The position numbers and the translations under genes were made by a program. This document shows positions 36,251-48,560 of a stretch of 64,000 nt of DNA, in pieces. The DNA comes from Pholis gunnellus. Its lineage: Eukaryota > Chordata > Actinopteri > Perciformes > Pholidae. How positions within the stretch are numbered: position 1 is the stretch's first letter; the number at the start of each line of letters is the position of its first letter. Below the pieces are notes generated by a model. It searched no databases, was not told the origin of the DNA, and saw only the letters and a list, made by a program, of their open reading frames with translations. The stretch lies in contig OU342809.1 in NCBI GenBank assembly GCA_910591455.2, forward strand, positions 21,198,349 to 21,262,348. The letters are read 5' to 3'.

Positions 36251-36559
36251 TGCGTGGGTTGTAATAGTGCTGTTGGTCCAGACCAAGGTAAGACGTTGTT
36301 TCTGGTTAGTTTTTGGTCCTCTTCCTGATCAAGCTTTTTTACAAATAAACCAAAAGGAGTAAATATTTAGTCAAAGTTCAGCAGATGGATTTAACATCAG
36401 TTATCATCATAACATCCTGTGGTTAGTCCGGTTGGAACTGGGCCAAGACCCTAATTTTCAGGCGCTGTCGGCCCAGTTCGATTGACGAGGGTTTGATCGA
36501 CAGTTTTCACACCAGCCTAAACAAAACGTACCAAGCTGGTTAAAATCAAACCAAGCAAG

Positions 36560-36775
36560 TTAGATGTGGAAATACCCTTCTTTTCTTAAACCTAACCAAG
36601 TAGTTTTGTTGCTTGAACCTTACCAAGACTTTTCCAGAATTTATTGTAAAAAGACAGTGTGTTCATGTAACAAGTTTAAAGCTACACATGCATAACTGAC
36701 GCTAGTGAGATATATACGTACATCAAAGTTGTGAAGCGTAGGGCCAGTGAGAACGTGTGGAGCTCTACGGTACAG
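36560..36775 (+). repeat. Fish interspersed repeat (AACCTAACCAAG type), copy 2
   Basis: Contains AAACCTAACCAAGTAGTTTT, GAACCTTACCAAGACTTTTC, GTGTTCATGTAACAAGTTTA and GTGAGAACGTGTGG, the same family as 25780-26230. Confidence 0.6.
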
Positions 36776-37019
36776 CATTATAAAAAAACAAAGAACTGAC
36801 TACAGATCCTATGTCGTTAAATTGTGAGGATGGGGTGATAGAAACTAGTCTATGATTTGAATGAACAGATTATGTGCTCACACTGTGTCCAACATTTTTT
36901 TAATAACTCTTTATGATGGTGTTTATAGCGTGACTTTGAACACTGCCTGTGACTGGTTTGCACCTGTGATTTGCTTGTACTTTTAATCCAATAAAGCAGC
37001 TGGTTGATTTTCATGCTTG

Positions 37020-37180
37020 TATCTGTTCCTTTTCAAATAAGCCATAATAGCCGGGAGGCATGAGAGGGGAGGTTTATTATAGCAGGGCTGATGGGGACAA
37101 TAGTGATCCAGTGTTTTAATTACTAATATCTGGTTAGTCAGTATGGCCCTGCATTTGTTAAGCTGCTGATTTATTCATCA
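37020..37180. promoter_or_regulatory. Candidate conserved non-coding element G
   Basis: Repeat-free block with GTTTTAATTACTAATATCTG and TAAGCTGCTGATTTATTCAT. AATTA/TAAT cores, no coding frame. Confidence 0.3.
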
Positions 37181-37309
37181 CATACTTCACTTCTGCAACT
37201 TTCCTCTCTCCCGTCTGGCCTGTTCTGTCTCCTTTCCCTCTATCCCTTTTATTTTCTTCACTACATCCGTTTCTTTTCTTCTCTTTCATCTAATTTCCTT
37301 TACTCTCAT

Positions 37310-37333
37310 CCTCTCTCTCTCTCTCTCTCTCTG
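37310..37333. repeat. (CT)n microsatellite
   Basis: Short CT array in a wider CT-rich stretch (37200-37340). Confidence 0.9.
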
Positions 37334-37349
37334 GCATTCTCTCCTTGTG

Positions 37350-37545
37350 TACAAGCTAGATTTTAATAGAAATATATTGTTTATGAACTGGAGACCATAA
37401 TCAGATTTCATCCCCTCCCTCTGACCTCATTAGTATTGACCTGTCCTTCGGTGATGATGTCACAGGCGGCTGTTGTACGCTTGCCAATGATCTGTGGTTA
37501 AAATTGTGTCCAACTTCTTTATCACCTTGTGCACACACTTACACA
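37350..37545. promoter_or_regulatory. Candidate conserved non-coding element H
   Basis: Unique block with CTAGATTTTAATAGAAATAT, TCATTAGTATTGACCTGTCC and GATGATGTCACAGGCG (a TGATGTCA CRE/AP-1-like word). No coding frame. Confidence 0.3.
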
Positions 37546-38369
37546 TGGCAATGTAGAAGACGTTCTATCATTACGGTGGTTTTTTTTCTGAAACATGTTA
37601 TTTGTTTTATTTACTCAAGTTGATTTTGTTTCCAACAATGAAATATGTGTTTGGACAGACACATCACATCCTTTATCCGGCCTGGTACCAAAGGAGAAAT
37701 GTTCATATTGGATTCATTTTGCAATGCATGATTTACATCCTGAGCCCATATCCAGGCTTAAGTGTTACAAGTTAACCTGGGATTTAGTGATTGCTTTATA
37801 TATAATTATGACAATGATACTTTTTCTAGCATAGTTGTCTAAACATGCTATACGTATGTCTTAAAAGTCTTAAGAAGTGTGTTCAAACTGACAGCAAAGA
37901 CATTTTGTTTTCCTCAAATGTGACCGTCTGTGTTGATTTAATCATCTCTTTTATTTAAAAGAAATGTCACCCTTGATTTTGCCAGCTATTTTTACCCCGC
38001 AGCTGCTCCATGTGTATCATAGATTACAAAATAATAAGAGTGTGTAGAGTTGGCATATTTTCAAATCCAACTCAATGACTGTGAACAGTTTCATTTTGTT
38101 ACTTTCGAATTTGAGTGTAGTGTGTTTTTACGATGCTCCGCCACTCAACCAGCTGCCCACCGGCCCAGATACGAGAGCCGATCCGCACGCCCCAACATGC
38201 AGAAGTATGCAAATCAACCACCCAAACGACCTTCAAACCGCCGACTTCATGCGTTCTACAGGATTGAGACAAGAAGACAGACGGAGCACTCTGTGTTTGT
38301 TTGCAACAGAGAGAAATAGAGGGACACAAAGAGGGGAAGTGAAGGTGGAAGGTGATGAAAATAAAGATT
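37546..38369. other. Intergenic, nothing recognised
   Basis: 79- to 98-codon chance frames only. No assignable repeat. Confidence 0.4.
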
Positions 38370-38540
38370 AAAACGATTTTGGCAAAATCCAAAAATTATT
38401 TTATATTTTAGTTTGATATTGTCAGCATCAGCATTTAATGAATTCGGTTGCATCTCGTCTCATTTTAGTCATGAAAAAGAAGGTTGTTGTCCAAACAGTT
38501 CATGATAGTTTTAGTTAACAAAATGAACACTGACGCGACT
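38370..38540. repeat. Probable AT-rich interspersed repeat
   Basis: TCTCGTCTCATTTTAGTCAT and GATAGTTTTAGTTAACAAAA words recall a fish repeat built from TTTTAGT/GTTAACGAAA units. No second copy in the window. Confidence 0.4.
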
Positions 38541-41500
38541 GTGAGTGTGGAAATGTGTCTGATAATGAGATAACACAATCATAAAGCTAGGATGAAGTCA
38601 GATTGTCAGTCGGTATACATATTCAAGGGCCGCAAACAGAACACGTCATAGAAATACAGATGTTTTAGAAAAACGAAAAAGTGATTTCAGAGAGAAGAAG
38701 ACAGAACGATCTCCAAAATGTATTTGAAGGATATGTCCAGGATGTTAAACTGACTCAGCAGAAAAAACAGCTTAAAGAGAAAAAGATAGTGGATAAAGCT
38801 AACAGATTGCAGTTTAAAATTGAACGACCACATCGCCATGGTAACCGAGACAGAAGACAATGGAATAACACTGTTCTCTGTTATTCTTTGTTACAATCAT
38901 TTAGGCAAAAGCAGCACGTGTACACATTCAGTATACCTTCAGTAGCTATAGCGAGAAATAGAAGTGCACGGTGTTAATGTTGTCTCCACAGGTAGAACAC
39001 GTTCAACCATGGCTCGCTCAAAATCCACAAAGCCAACCTGGAAAAGAAGAAAAAATAAATCTGGAAAATGTGCACGAGAGTCTATGAAACGGTTCTGTGT
39101 AGTCGTTAGACCGTGGTCAGAGCTGGCGATGCTACGCTTTGATTGGCCAGTGAAATGAGAATAAGTGCCAAAGTCCACTTTCCCTCCCCGACTTGAGAAT
39201 TGAGGGAAATCTAGAATGGTTTCGAATGTGAGGGTGTTATAAATGTTTATAATAAATATAATGTAATAAATGCAAAAAAACACTTGCAGTCACGGGCAAG
39301 ACACTATAAAATACATTTGGACGTACTCTCTATACTGATTGTATTAGCCCACATGGCTAAAGACTGTTCCCAAAGTTTCCTTTTAAACCAGGTAAAATAG
39401 ATCTATTATTGGGTATCCAGCAGTATCCAGGTCCTGGCAGAATTCCTGAAACCGTAGAGCTGTGCTAATGAGCTGATTTGTGTGTCAAATGTCAAGTGTA
39501 TTTGTTTCTTTGTCTTTATTTTTTCCCCATTATCGTATGCCCATTATTTTATTTTCCTTGCTCATTTCCCTCTTTCCCGATATCGGTGTATGTGTGCGCG
39601 TGTGCCCAGATATATTTCTGCCACGAGTTCATGTGTGTGTATGTGTGTGTGCCACACGTCTGCGTGTGCATCAGTGAGTCCATCCTCACATGTTGGTAAG
39701 AGGGCGTGACAGGTTTAATGCCACCCAGCTTTAGCGTGTTTTGTGTCTGTGCACATGGGCGTTGTGTCGGCGCGTGAGTGTGCATACATGTGTCTCTATC
39801 ATTTTCTTTTAGTTTGTATGTGTGTGCCTATAGCAGAATCTGCCACTGATATTCATGGGGAGCTCTACCTGTGGACAAAACCTCACAGTGACATCACTGT
39901 AGAATCACTGTAGGAAGCTGTAGCAGCTTATTTACATCTGCCATCCACTGACAATTTCTGACTAAAGATCCCTCCACAAAACCTTCCATAAACCTTATTG
40001 TACCATTTTTCTTTTTCGAGCAACATTGTATCTGTTGCTGGGAATATTGTATTTCGTCACACTGTAAATGACATAATGTGGTCCATCACATGTATCGTCA
40101 CTTTTATATACGCGAACATATGCATCAGCAAATGGAAGTATAATTATGTGTGACTGTGTGTGTGTGTTTGCTTGCAAAGTGTAACTTCCATTGCAGCAGT
40201 GATGAATGTATGCAATATGTGCGCATGCCAGAGGGCTTCCATCAGCAGTGTATGAAAGCAAGCTTCAGCATGATTCATTAGAGAAAGGGAGAGAATAAGA
40301 AAGGAGGAAAGAAGCTGTGAGATGAAAGAAGACAGGTAGAGCAAAATGATATTCTGAGAACAGAGAACAGGACAAAAAAAAAAGTAACTGAACTACAGTG
40401 TAGAGTAGAGAATAAAAGAGAGGCGCAGAAGATGCACAGAAGGAAATAAGAGAGCGAGAGAGAGTTTTAGCAGAAGACAGGCAGAGAGAAAGAGGGAGAG
40501 ATGCAGCGATGGATACGGTGAAAGTGGAAATTAAGAAAAGTGCTCAAAGGAAAATGAAAGGCAGAAAGCCTAAGTTGAATCGTAAAGAAATTAGTTTTTT
40601 ATGATGAACCTGATAAAACCAGACTTACTTAGAGTACAAAAATGTCTTAGTGGGATTTAATTATATTGACTGTAGAAAAGCAAAATACTTCAATCAAAAA
40701 CCCTTTCCTTTCAATCAGAAACGACTTGCAACTCAATTTAGACTTTAAAGATGCTATGCGGAGCATTCATGTTCAGCGTCTCTCCCCAAAATACATTGCG
40801 AGTATTCTTGAGATCTGACAAACATTAGCAGAGCTGCTGTTGGCAAGCTCGCAGGGCTGTCCTTCACTGCCTTTGTTGTTATTAGCCCAACTCACCATTG
40901 ATGAGCGCAAAAGTGGAAACCCAGTGGCGGGAATACGGCTCACGTTGCCTTGTGCGTGAGTCACATGTATGTATCCTTGTGCGCACAAACAGAACAGGGA
41001 CACGCTCATACAGACATTGCTCCATAGTGCTACTAGTGGTCAAGAATTCCACAGTGTACCTTTGATGTCAACGTGGGATTTCACTTGACGCTGAGCAACA
41101 AATGAAAGCTATATGTGCAGTTTTTATTTCCAGTGTATACTGTAAACTGTGAGTGTAGCATTACTCCTAAGGTAATTAAACAGTTACGGTTCAGACTGGT
41201 TAATAAACAAGTAACCTTACACAATACGATTATTAAAAACTTTGGGGGAAGACATTTTACACAATCTGGTGCATACACCTAGAGGGCACCATTTGTGCCT
41301 GAGAACATCACCGAGGCAGAAGGAAGATTGTGAGGCATCGTTTTTGGTGAACCACCTGACATCACAGACATATCCCAGCAATGGTAACAACGTGTGTGTG
41401 TGTGTGTGACCTGTGTGTTGATCTGTCACTATAAGTGATCTGACTTCTCTGTGCTAGACTGTCATTGTGATAAGATATAACACCATGTGTGTATGTGTGT

Positions 41501-41964
41501 ATGTGTGTGTGTGTTCCCCAGAGGCAGATAATGTCTGTTCCCAGGTAGGTGGCATGGCCCACAGTGAGTTCCATTATCAGCCTGTCATACACTGTTCACA
41601 TCTACCACTGGACACACACAGACACACACTCACACACTCACAGCACATACAGATTCACAAAGTTTACATAAAATATAGTCCACGGAGAAGAGTCATAGAA
41701 GAGGAAGAACCAAACGGAAGTAAGTGAAAATATGAGAAGCTGTGGGAAATAAATAATTACAGACAAGTAAAATAAACATTAATGAAAAAGACAAACACGG
41801 ATCAAAATAAGTGAACCATCATCGCTATTACTCTATATTTCATGTCTTGTTTTTTTATTCTCTCTCTCTGTGTTAGCTGCTGGATGCTGCTGTGTGACTG
41901 TGCACTTAGCTCTGATTTGTTCGTGTGGATTAGACAGAGCGATGCGTTAGCTGGTGCTCAACAT

Positions 41965-41965
<1 letters not shown>
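38541..41965. other. Intergenic, no gene supported
   Basis: A 98-codon plus frame (38681-38977) is Lys/Glu/Arg-rich and coiled-coil-like, but I recognise no family and call no gene. 40260-40560 is strongly purine-rich. Short GT runs lie at 41391-41408 and 41487-41513. Confidence 0.4.
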
Positions 41966-42010
<45 letters not shown>

Positions 42011-42108
42011 AGCAGCAATTGGTGAGACTCCCTTAGGTTCAGTTTGAGCTGGCTCATTCTTCCAGAGGTCATTAGCCAGTCCATGCACACACACACTCAC
42101 GCACACCT

Positions 42109-42135
<27 letters not shown>
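41966..42135. repeat. Two (AC)n microsatellites
   Basis: Arrays at 41966-42009 and 42109-42135, separated by 100 bp. Confidence 0.95.
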
Positions 42136-42141
<6 letters not shown>

Positions 42142-42691
42142 GCACAGATTAACACCTGCAAACACACGTACACACTCTCACACATCCACACAGTGTTAGG
42201 CACTTGAACCTGCTGAGGGAGGTCTCAGCTGTTAATGCAAAAAATGAATTCTCGACATTACATCCGCCGTCACTTACCTGTGACATTGTGAACCCTGGTG
42301 TGTGCCTGAGTGTGTGACAAACAGAAAGAAACGATGTTGCAATTTACATCAGATTTTCACATCAAATACTCAATGAACATGAGCCATTATCTCACACAAT
42401 TACACCGATTTTGGCTGAATGGTTGATATATTGAAACTGCGTGAAGTTCATCAAGTGCACGTCCTATTTAAGCTTCATTAAGATAAGTTGGAACCACGCA
42501 ACTGCATTTTTCAAACAACAGAGCAGACGCTCTCAAAATCTTCATAGGTCAGCCATTCCACAGAAACAAAGCCTCCTGTAGTACCCGACTAGACCTCAGA
42601 CACATTGGAGTTGGATTAATTTTGCTTGTAAGGTTAAGGTGAGTATTACCAACACAAGCCTTGCCCTGCCACACGGTCCAGAAACGTCACT

Positions 42692-42705
42692 GTTGCCATG
42701 GCAAA
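42692..42705. promoter_or_regulatory. RFX X-box-like palindrome
   Basis: GTTGCCATGGCAAA is a near-perfect match to the X-box (GTTNCCATGGNAAC) bound by RFX factors in cilia and immune genes. No promoter or gene is nearby, so it may be a distal site or chance. Confidence 0.35.
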
Positions 42706-43739
42706 CTCAAACTCAGCCAAGAACTTGAACAAAGCACGGCTGCACTGCAAAAGCGAACGCCAAGTGGTGCTATAAATTAGAGTAGTCAAGGTAGAGGTGA
42801 CAACGAGAAGTTACAGTTGTGCCCCGAAGCAAATCCTTCACCCTCATGTGTGCCACCACACCGCCTGAACACAGACGGGCCCAGTGTGGAATGCTGTTTA
42901 TACCTGAAAGGGTCGACTCTGCAACAGTTCACAGATTTCGAAACAGCACACTTCCCTGAATGAAGAAAATAAATTAGTGTATCCACACTTTATTAACACT
43001 CAATATGTCATTAAATATGCATCAAATCCGAATCAGAGTTATTGAATTAAGTTGACAAAGCAACTCTAAATGTATTACATCCATAGTTCCAAACACAATA
43101 ACCATCCACGGCTACAAAAGCAAATAGTGTTACTGGAACAAAAGGTAAAAAAAAAAGGTAAAAAGGGAATAAGCCCTGTTGCAACTACAATTACGCCAAA
43201 TTAGTTTTACTAACGCCACACAAACAGACTCGCTGACTCCAAAGTGCAGAAGAAAAACTAGGAACAAAAAAATAATCTAGCAATGTGGGCAATATCTAAA
43301 TGTCAATTTGTTAAGTCCACTTGGACGTAGAAAACCAATAATTCCAATAAATCCCAACTGGAGTCACAAATAAATCATCAAACGTGTGACAGTTACCATA
43401 TTGCAGCCGGCTCTACAAATGCTTTAACTGTGTTACGCAGCGCACACAGAAACTAATAATTGGCAAGCATCAACCCTGTGACTCACATTACCTGTTCAAA
43501 AAGTCAAAAGTCTGTGTGTTTACCATCTGCACTGAGTTAACAGTTCAGGCTATCCTGATGGAGTCTTGACTGAGAGGTCGAAAGAACACGAGTCGGAGAA
43601 AAAGGAAGAGAAAATAAAGTGAAGGAAGGAGACAGAGAGACAAAAGCATTATCTCCCATTTTCCTCTGCAGATGACAAGGGTAAAATAATTATTATCACA
43701 CAAACAATAATCTGTCTTTCCTGTGCCGTCTCCCCGAAG
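42706..43739. other. Intergenic, nothing recognised
   Basis: AT-rich, with no assignable repeat or gene. Confidence 0.4.
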
Positions 43740-43870
43740 TCGCATCCGTAGCTCCAGGCAGATAATATACTGGACTGCCTGAGATGCATTTGAATATTTC
43801 TTTGGCAGGAAATCACATTACTGGCTATTAAAAAGTAATTATTTGTACATAAATTCCCTGCAAGTTTGAG
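43740..43870. promoter_or_regulatory. Candidate conserved non-coding element I
   Basis: Unique block with CAGGCAGATAATATACTGGA, ATGCATTTGAATATTTCTTT and TTAAAAAGTAATTATTTGTA. The ATGCATTTGAAT stretch is POU/octamer-like. Confidence 0.3.
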
Positions 43871-44016
43871 CCTAGTCTTGGCAGATGCCTCGGTGTGTGT
43901 GTTTATGTGTGATTACTTATGTGTGTGTGTGAAGTTCGATGCTAAGGCAGTTAGCGTGTGGGGCGTTGCAGTGTTGTGCTTATTAAAAAAGCAGACAGCC
44001 TCTCCATCATCAACTC

Positions 44017-44025
44017 CACACACAC

Positions 44026-44063
<38 letters not shown>
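44017..44063. repeat. (CA)n microsatellite
   Basis: CA array with one CG interruption at 44029-44030. Confidence 0.96.
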
Positions 44064-44066
<3 letters not shown>

Positions 44067-44945
44067 GTGTCACTGAAACTATATTTCATAGCGCATGATA
44101 ATGTAATTACCAATACAGTAAGAGAGAGAGGGGGCGCAAAAAGGAAGAGAGAAAAGAAAGACGAGGATAGAGAGAAAGGATAAAAATGAGACTAATCAGC
44201 CCAAAACAAAAAGATGTGACAGAGGAGATGGACAGTGGCTTAAAGATGGGGTGCAGGAGTAATACCAGTAATCCACAACACAGCAGAATCTTTCAGTTGG
44301 CTGCTGTTGAGGATATGTGAAAGAATAAAACGGGACAAACACACCAAAACTTTATTTGTTTAGTCCCTAGCTGAGTTTTGGTTTAACATAAATTCAACCC
44401 TATCACCTAATAACTATCTATACTGCTAAGTTTTGTTAGGAAACATTGTAGTTGCCTGAAATATTTCAAGTGTACCAAGCACTACCTTTATGTACCACAC
44501 ACAGATTGTAGGAAGGAAGGGATGCAACGCACGGGACTTTCACACTGGAGACCTAAGTTCACATCTTGAGTCCCATATGTGGTTAAATCTACTTAAAGTG
44601 CTTGTGGTTTGCCAGGAGGACACTGAAGGAGAGGCCGATTGTGCTAAAGATGATCCATTATTGTCCTGAAAATACAGTTAATATATACTATTTTCCATTG
44701 CTGGTCCCAGTTGGATCGTCTCAGGTGCGGTGTATGAGCAGTAAGTGTATGTCTACAAGGTGAAACATGCGCAGCAAGCTGTGTAAACTTTGCGGAGGGC
44801 AGGGAGCAGACTGTGATGTCTACCTGCAGCTGAGCCATGAGGCCTCGACATGAATGTTACATGTCACAGCAGTGTTGTATGACTAAACCTTAGTCTGACG
44901 CTCCTTTTCACATCATCTAGCCACCAAAGAGTGATAAAAACAAAA
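44064..44945. other. Intergenic, nothing recognised
   Basis: Purine-rich 44120-44180. TTTCACACTGGAGACC at about 44539 recalls the start of the 25780 repeat family, but too little is left to call. Confidence 0.4.
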
Positions 44946-46227
44946 GGCCACATTCACTAATATGTGTGTGTAAATGTTATTACTTTGCGCACAACTTAAG
45001 TGCGGATTCATGACATGTGCGCACCAACCAATTTTGTTCGTACCACCATATGTATGTGAGCGAATCAGAACCTACTCTTAAACCAGCATACTGCTACGCC
45101 CCCATGTCTCTATAAGGAAATACGTTTGCTGAGAGGTTCATCATGGAGAAAGCAGTTGATGTAAAAGGGAGAAGGGTAGCCCATGATACAAATATAATTA
45201 AAAAACGACTGAAAAAATGGAGTCAATGGTGTCAGAGGTGGAAGTCAGAAAAGGCACACTATTATCAGACTTGACGATAATGAAAAAAAGACTCGTCGCA
45301 TTATTCAACGAACATCCATACGTGGGATATGTCCAAGAAATATAAGTGAAAGTAAAGCAAGGACTTTGATCCTGAGGTACAAATAATTGTATCAAGGCTT
45401 TACTGACCAGTTCAAAGCTTCATTTATAACGTTGACATTCCAAATCAACATTTGAATGCTGCAGAGCTTATTCTGTAAATTCTGTATTTATGCACAGTTG
45501 CAGAACAATATCTGTCTACACTAATATCATCAGCAGTATTTTTAGAGTTAGATTTCAGTGGTGGCTGCGTTTCCGACTTGTGTGATTCAAACATCTCCAA
45601 TTACTTCAGAGCGTTCAAGTCAAAAGTCAACATTTATTTGAAGAAGATGGATGTAATCATTCCCAAAATTCTGTGTTGCTTTTATCCAACGAGATATTCT
45701 GCCTCAAGCTAATTTGTTGGCATTTAGCCTTTCAGAACCTTGACTTTCACAGCTCTCATGCTTGCTAGCATGCACCGAAATTCACAGTACGGTCTAGCAG
45801 CAATCTGACAGCGACATAAATTACATTTTCATAACTGCAATAATATCAAATCATATTTTTATTTTTGATGGTTGATGGCTACACTGAATATGACAACAGA
45901 CATTCAAAGCCTCATTGGAAAAAGTTTGGAAAATGTATAAAACATTCTAAGTATGAACATAATTGATGAGGATGAAAGGGCACTATTACAAGGTTATTTA
46001 ATACATTTGGCCAATACATTAGTAACCAACAGTTTTGAATGTTGTCTATTAAAGCCTCTTTTAATGAATGCAGTTCATAATTCACCATTTATGTGCAGGC
46101 ATGGTGACGGACACTAGTTTGCAGAGTAAGAACAATTACAGGTAAGAAAATATTAATTAATCCCAGATTTGTGCATAAAACCTCCGTAAGCGCTGTATAG
46201 GCACATATTTGTTTGTGATTGAGGCCC
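44946..46227. mobile_element. Decayed DNA transposon (PIF/Harbinger-like?)
   Basis: Left end AGGCCACATTCACTAATAT and right end (reverse complement) GGGCCTCAATCACAAACAAA are imperfect inverted ends of the GGGCCTCATTCAC type, about 1.28 kb apart. A TATA-like CTCTATAAGG (45108) precedes ATG at 45143, whose frame (MEKAVDVKGRRVAH...) soon decays into stops. A short MYB/SANT-like protein start would fit Harbinger elements, but the residues are too eroded to prove it. No clear 3-bp target duplication is seen. Confidence 0.45.
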
Positions 46228-46740
46228 AATATTACCTCTTTTGTCTCTCTTTCGCCTTTTCAATTATAATAGTTCAGCTGACATTTGAAAAAGTAATTAT
46301 GAAAAGGAACACTGTGTCTCTAATTTGCCTTGCTCTTCATGTTGTGTCTTTTTACAAATAAAGCTGTAGCTAATTAGAGAGAGGTTAGAACCAGCTTCCC
46401 CTGTGCATTTAATACCAGGTGAAACTATGCAAATTATCTTTTAGTAAATCAATGTTACTGATCCATATTAATAAGTTTCTCCTGCACTTTTGTGCCATAC
46501 ATTTGCTACTCCTGTAGATAACGCCAATTGTCCTCTGTTAACTCTGCTGCAAACACTCAGAGCCAGCGGGCAGCATTTATGCTCGACCATAAAATCATTC
46601 ATCAGATGGCAGAGAAAGAATACAATTTTCTGTCTATTGCCCTGCCATATACCAAAGACATTTTTTCAGACATACTTACACCTGTAACAACAGTCAAGTC
46701 ATGTGCATGTGTATGTGCAGCTTTACGCATTTGACAGTTT
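46228..46740. promoter_or_regulatory. Candidate conserved non-coding element J
   Basis: Repeat-free block with TTCAATTATAATAGTTCAGC, AAAGTAATTATGAAAAGG, GTAGCTAATTAGAGAGAGG, ATGCAAATTATC (exact octamer ATGCAAAT) and CCATATTAATAAG. Dense AATTA cores plus an octamer fit a developmental enhancer. Two 65-68 codon frames are chance. Confidence 0.4.
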
Positions 46741-46943
46741 AGGACAGTAGTTACTGGACTGGTTGTGCACAGCCAGTTTTCCAGCAGTCTTGGTCATTAG
46801 ATGTTTTTCCATCTAGATCTCCTTAATTAAATTAATAGCTTTTATTCATGTTTTAATGTCTGGATTACTCTGACACTCTGACTTTGGCTTGCTTTCAGCC
46901 ATGCTTTGGGTCAAACTGACATTGGATCACTGCCTTGTCTGCT

Positions 46944-47128
46944 TGTGTGTGTGTGTGTGTGTGTGTGTGCGTCGTGGACTTTGGTGTCCTTAAAAACTTG
47001 TTATTCCTCTGGAATGTTCCAGCACTGTGTAAATATAAGTAATTCAGAAGATGCTAATGAAGGATTTTAAATGTTGGACTGTGCTCCCTCTTTTCTCAAA
47101 GCTTTGTGTGTGTGTGTGTGTGTGTGTA
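46944..47128. repeat. Two (GT)n microsatellites
   Basis: Arrays at 46944-46969 and 47105-47128. Confidence 0.94.
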
Positions 47129-47429
47129 GTTAGAATAAATGTACTAAGAGCATACAGAGGAGGTTAGCAAGGGGCAACATGGATGGAATTACAAATTAGA
47201 AAGAACATCAGCAAACAATGAAAGTGGGACAGAGAAAAAGTGAATGAAAGCAATAGAAAGACAGACAGAGAGCTGAAGCTGGCACTGCATATTACCCAGG
47301 GTCCTGTTGGATATCATTCAGTTTGGAGACATAAGGCTGGGTTGGCATTGCTTTAGATAAGCTCTTCAAACAACCCCAGCTAAGGGCCTATAGTGCTGCA
47401 TGAGAGCTGAACTTTCATGGTAAAAGTCA

Positions 47430-48560
47430 CCAGTTACTTAATTAAAATATAATTCATTATGTCTGACATATTGCTAAATTTGACAAAAAGTAATTGCATT
47501 ACTTTACTTCCTACTAAACATCAAAAGTATCAGTTACATGACTTGTTACTTTAGTTATCAGCACAACCCATTCAACAGACTTATTTCTGACTTCATGCCA
47601 ATGAGGGAATTACCGACCACCAACAGCTAGCTTAGTGTTAGCTACGATCACGCAGGACTCGAGAAGTCCTCACAATGTAGCGGTTCACACACCCTCTGAA
47701 TCAAACTTGATGATTTCCGGATGTAGCCTTCGCAGTAAAGATAGCAAGCCAGTTAAGAACACACCAGAGATGCTCACAAGTCATTTTTTTGCAAGTCCAA
47801 GTCAAGTCTTAAGTCTCTGAACTGTATGTTGAAGAAATCATTCAAGTCCAGTTCAGAAGTTGCTGTTGTGTTGTGAGTTTAATAGAGCAGACTTTATATA
47901 GGTATACTGGTAACCTCACCAGGTAAGAGGAGACTATGTACAAAGGGCAAGAAGGGGGGGGGGGGGGGCATTCACATTCAGACCTGCAGGAAGGACAAAC
48001 AGTTGGCATTTGGTCAATCAAGGGGTCGACACAGCAGGGGCCTGAAGTGGCACCTATAGGCGTCATTCGGTCAGGAAGTCTAGCCCCAATGTGTATTCTT
48101 CATCTAGTCCAAGTCAAGTCTCAGGTCTTTGAGGGGCATCTCAAGGTCTATCATCTGCTGCATGCCATCCAGTCTGCTTTATTCAAAGCATAGCTATATC
48201 TTCAGTAATTCAAAGTTATTTAAGTAGCGCTCTTTAGGTAGACTCCAGGAGCCTCCCTCCCTTTCTGCCTTCTGCCAAGCGAGTACGTACCGGACCAGTC
48301 TGTACGCAGAGACACCAAAGTAGTATCAAACCTTTTGTCAAACTCCTGGTAAAACAGCGACCACGCTGACCCCAACGTGTCAAAGTAACAGAGCATTACT
48401 GTGATTAGTAACCGTGATTACTAACTACTGTGATTAGTAACTATGATGATGAAATTTGAATTGCAACCCTTACACTACTTGTTCATTACGTAACTTGTGC
48501 ATACTGCAAGTTTTACTTTACTGCTCAACACTGAAAGTTACCTCACTGTTTGTCTCGATC
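47430..48560. repeat. Mixed repeat region with direct repeats and G run
   Basis: AAGTAATTGCATTACTTTAC (47489) and GTAACAGAGCATTACTGTGA (48385) resemble the GTAACGCGTTAC-type ends of fish non-autonomous elements. AAGTCCAAGTCAAGTCT (47793 and, with one base different, 48105) occurs twice in direct orientation. A 15-G run lies at 47954-47968. Boundaries cannot be fixed. Confidence 0.4.

Noticed and set aside
38681..38977. 98-codon Lys/Glu-rich frame that looks coiled-coil-like
   Set aside because: Composition is interesting, but no family is recognised and the frame drifts into nondescript residues. A TBLASTN search would decide.
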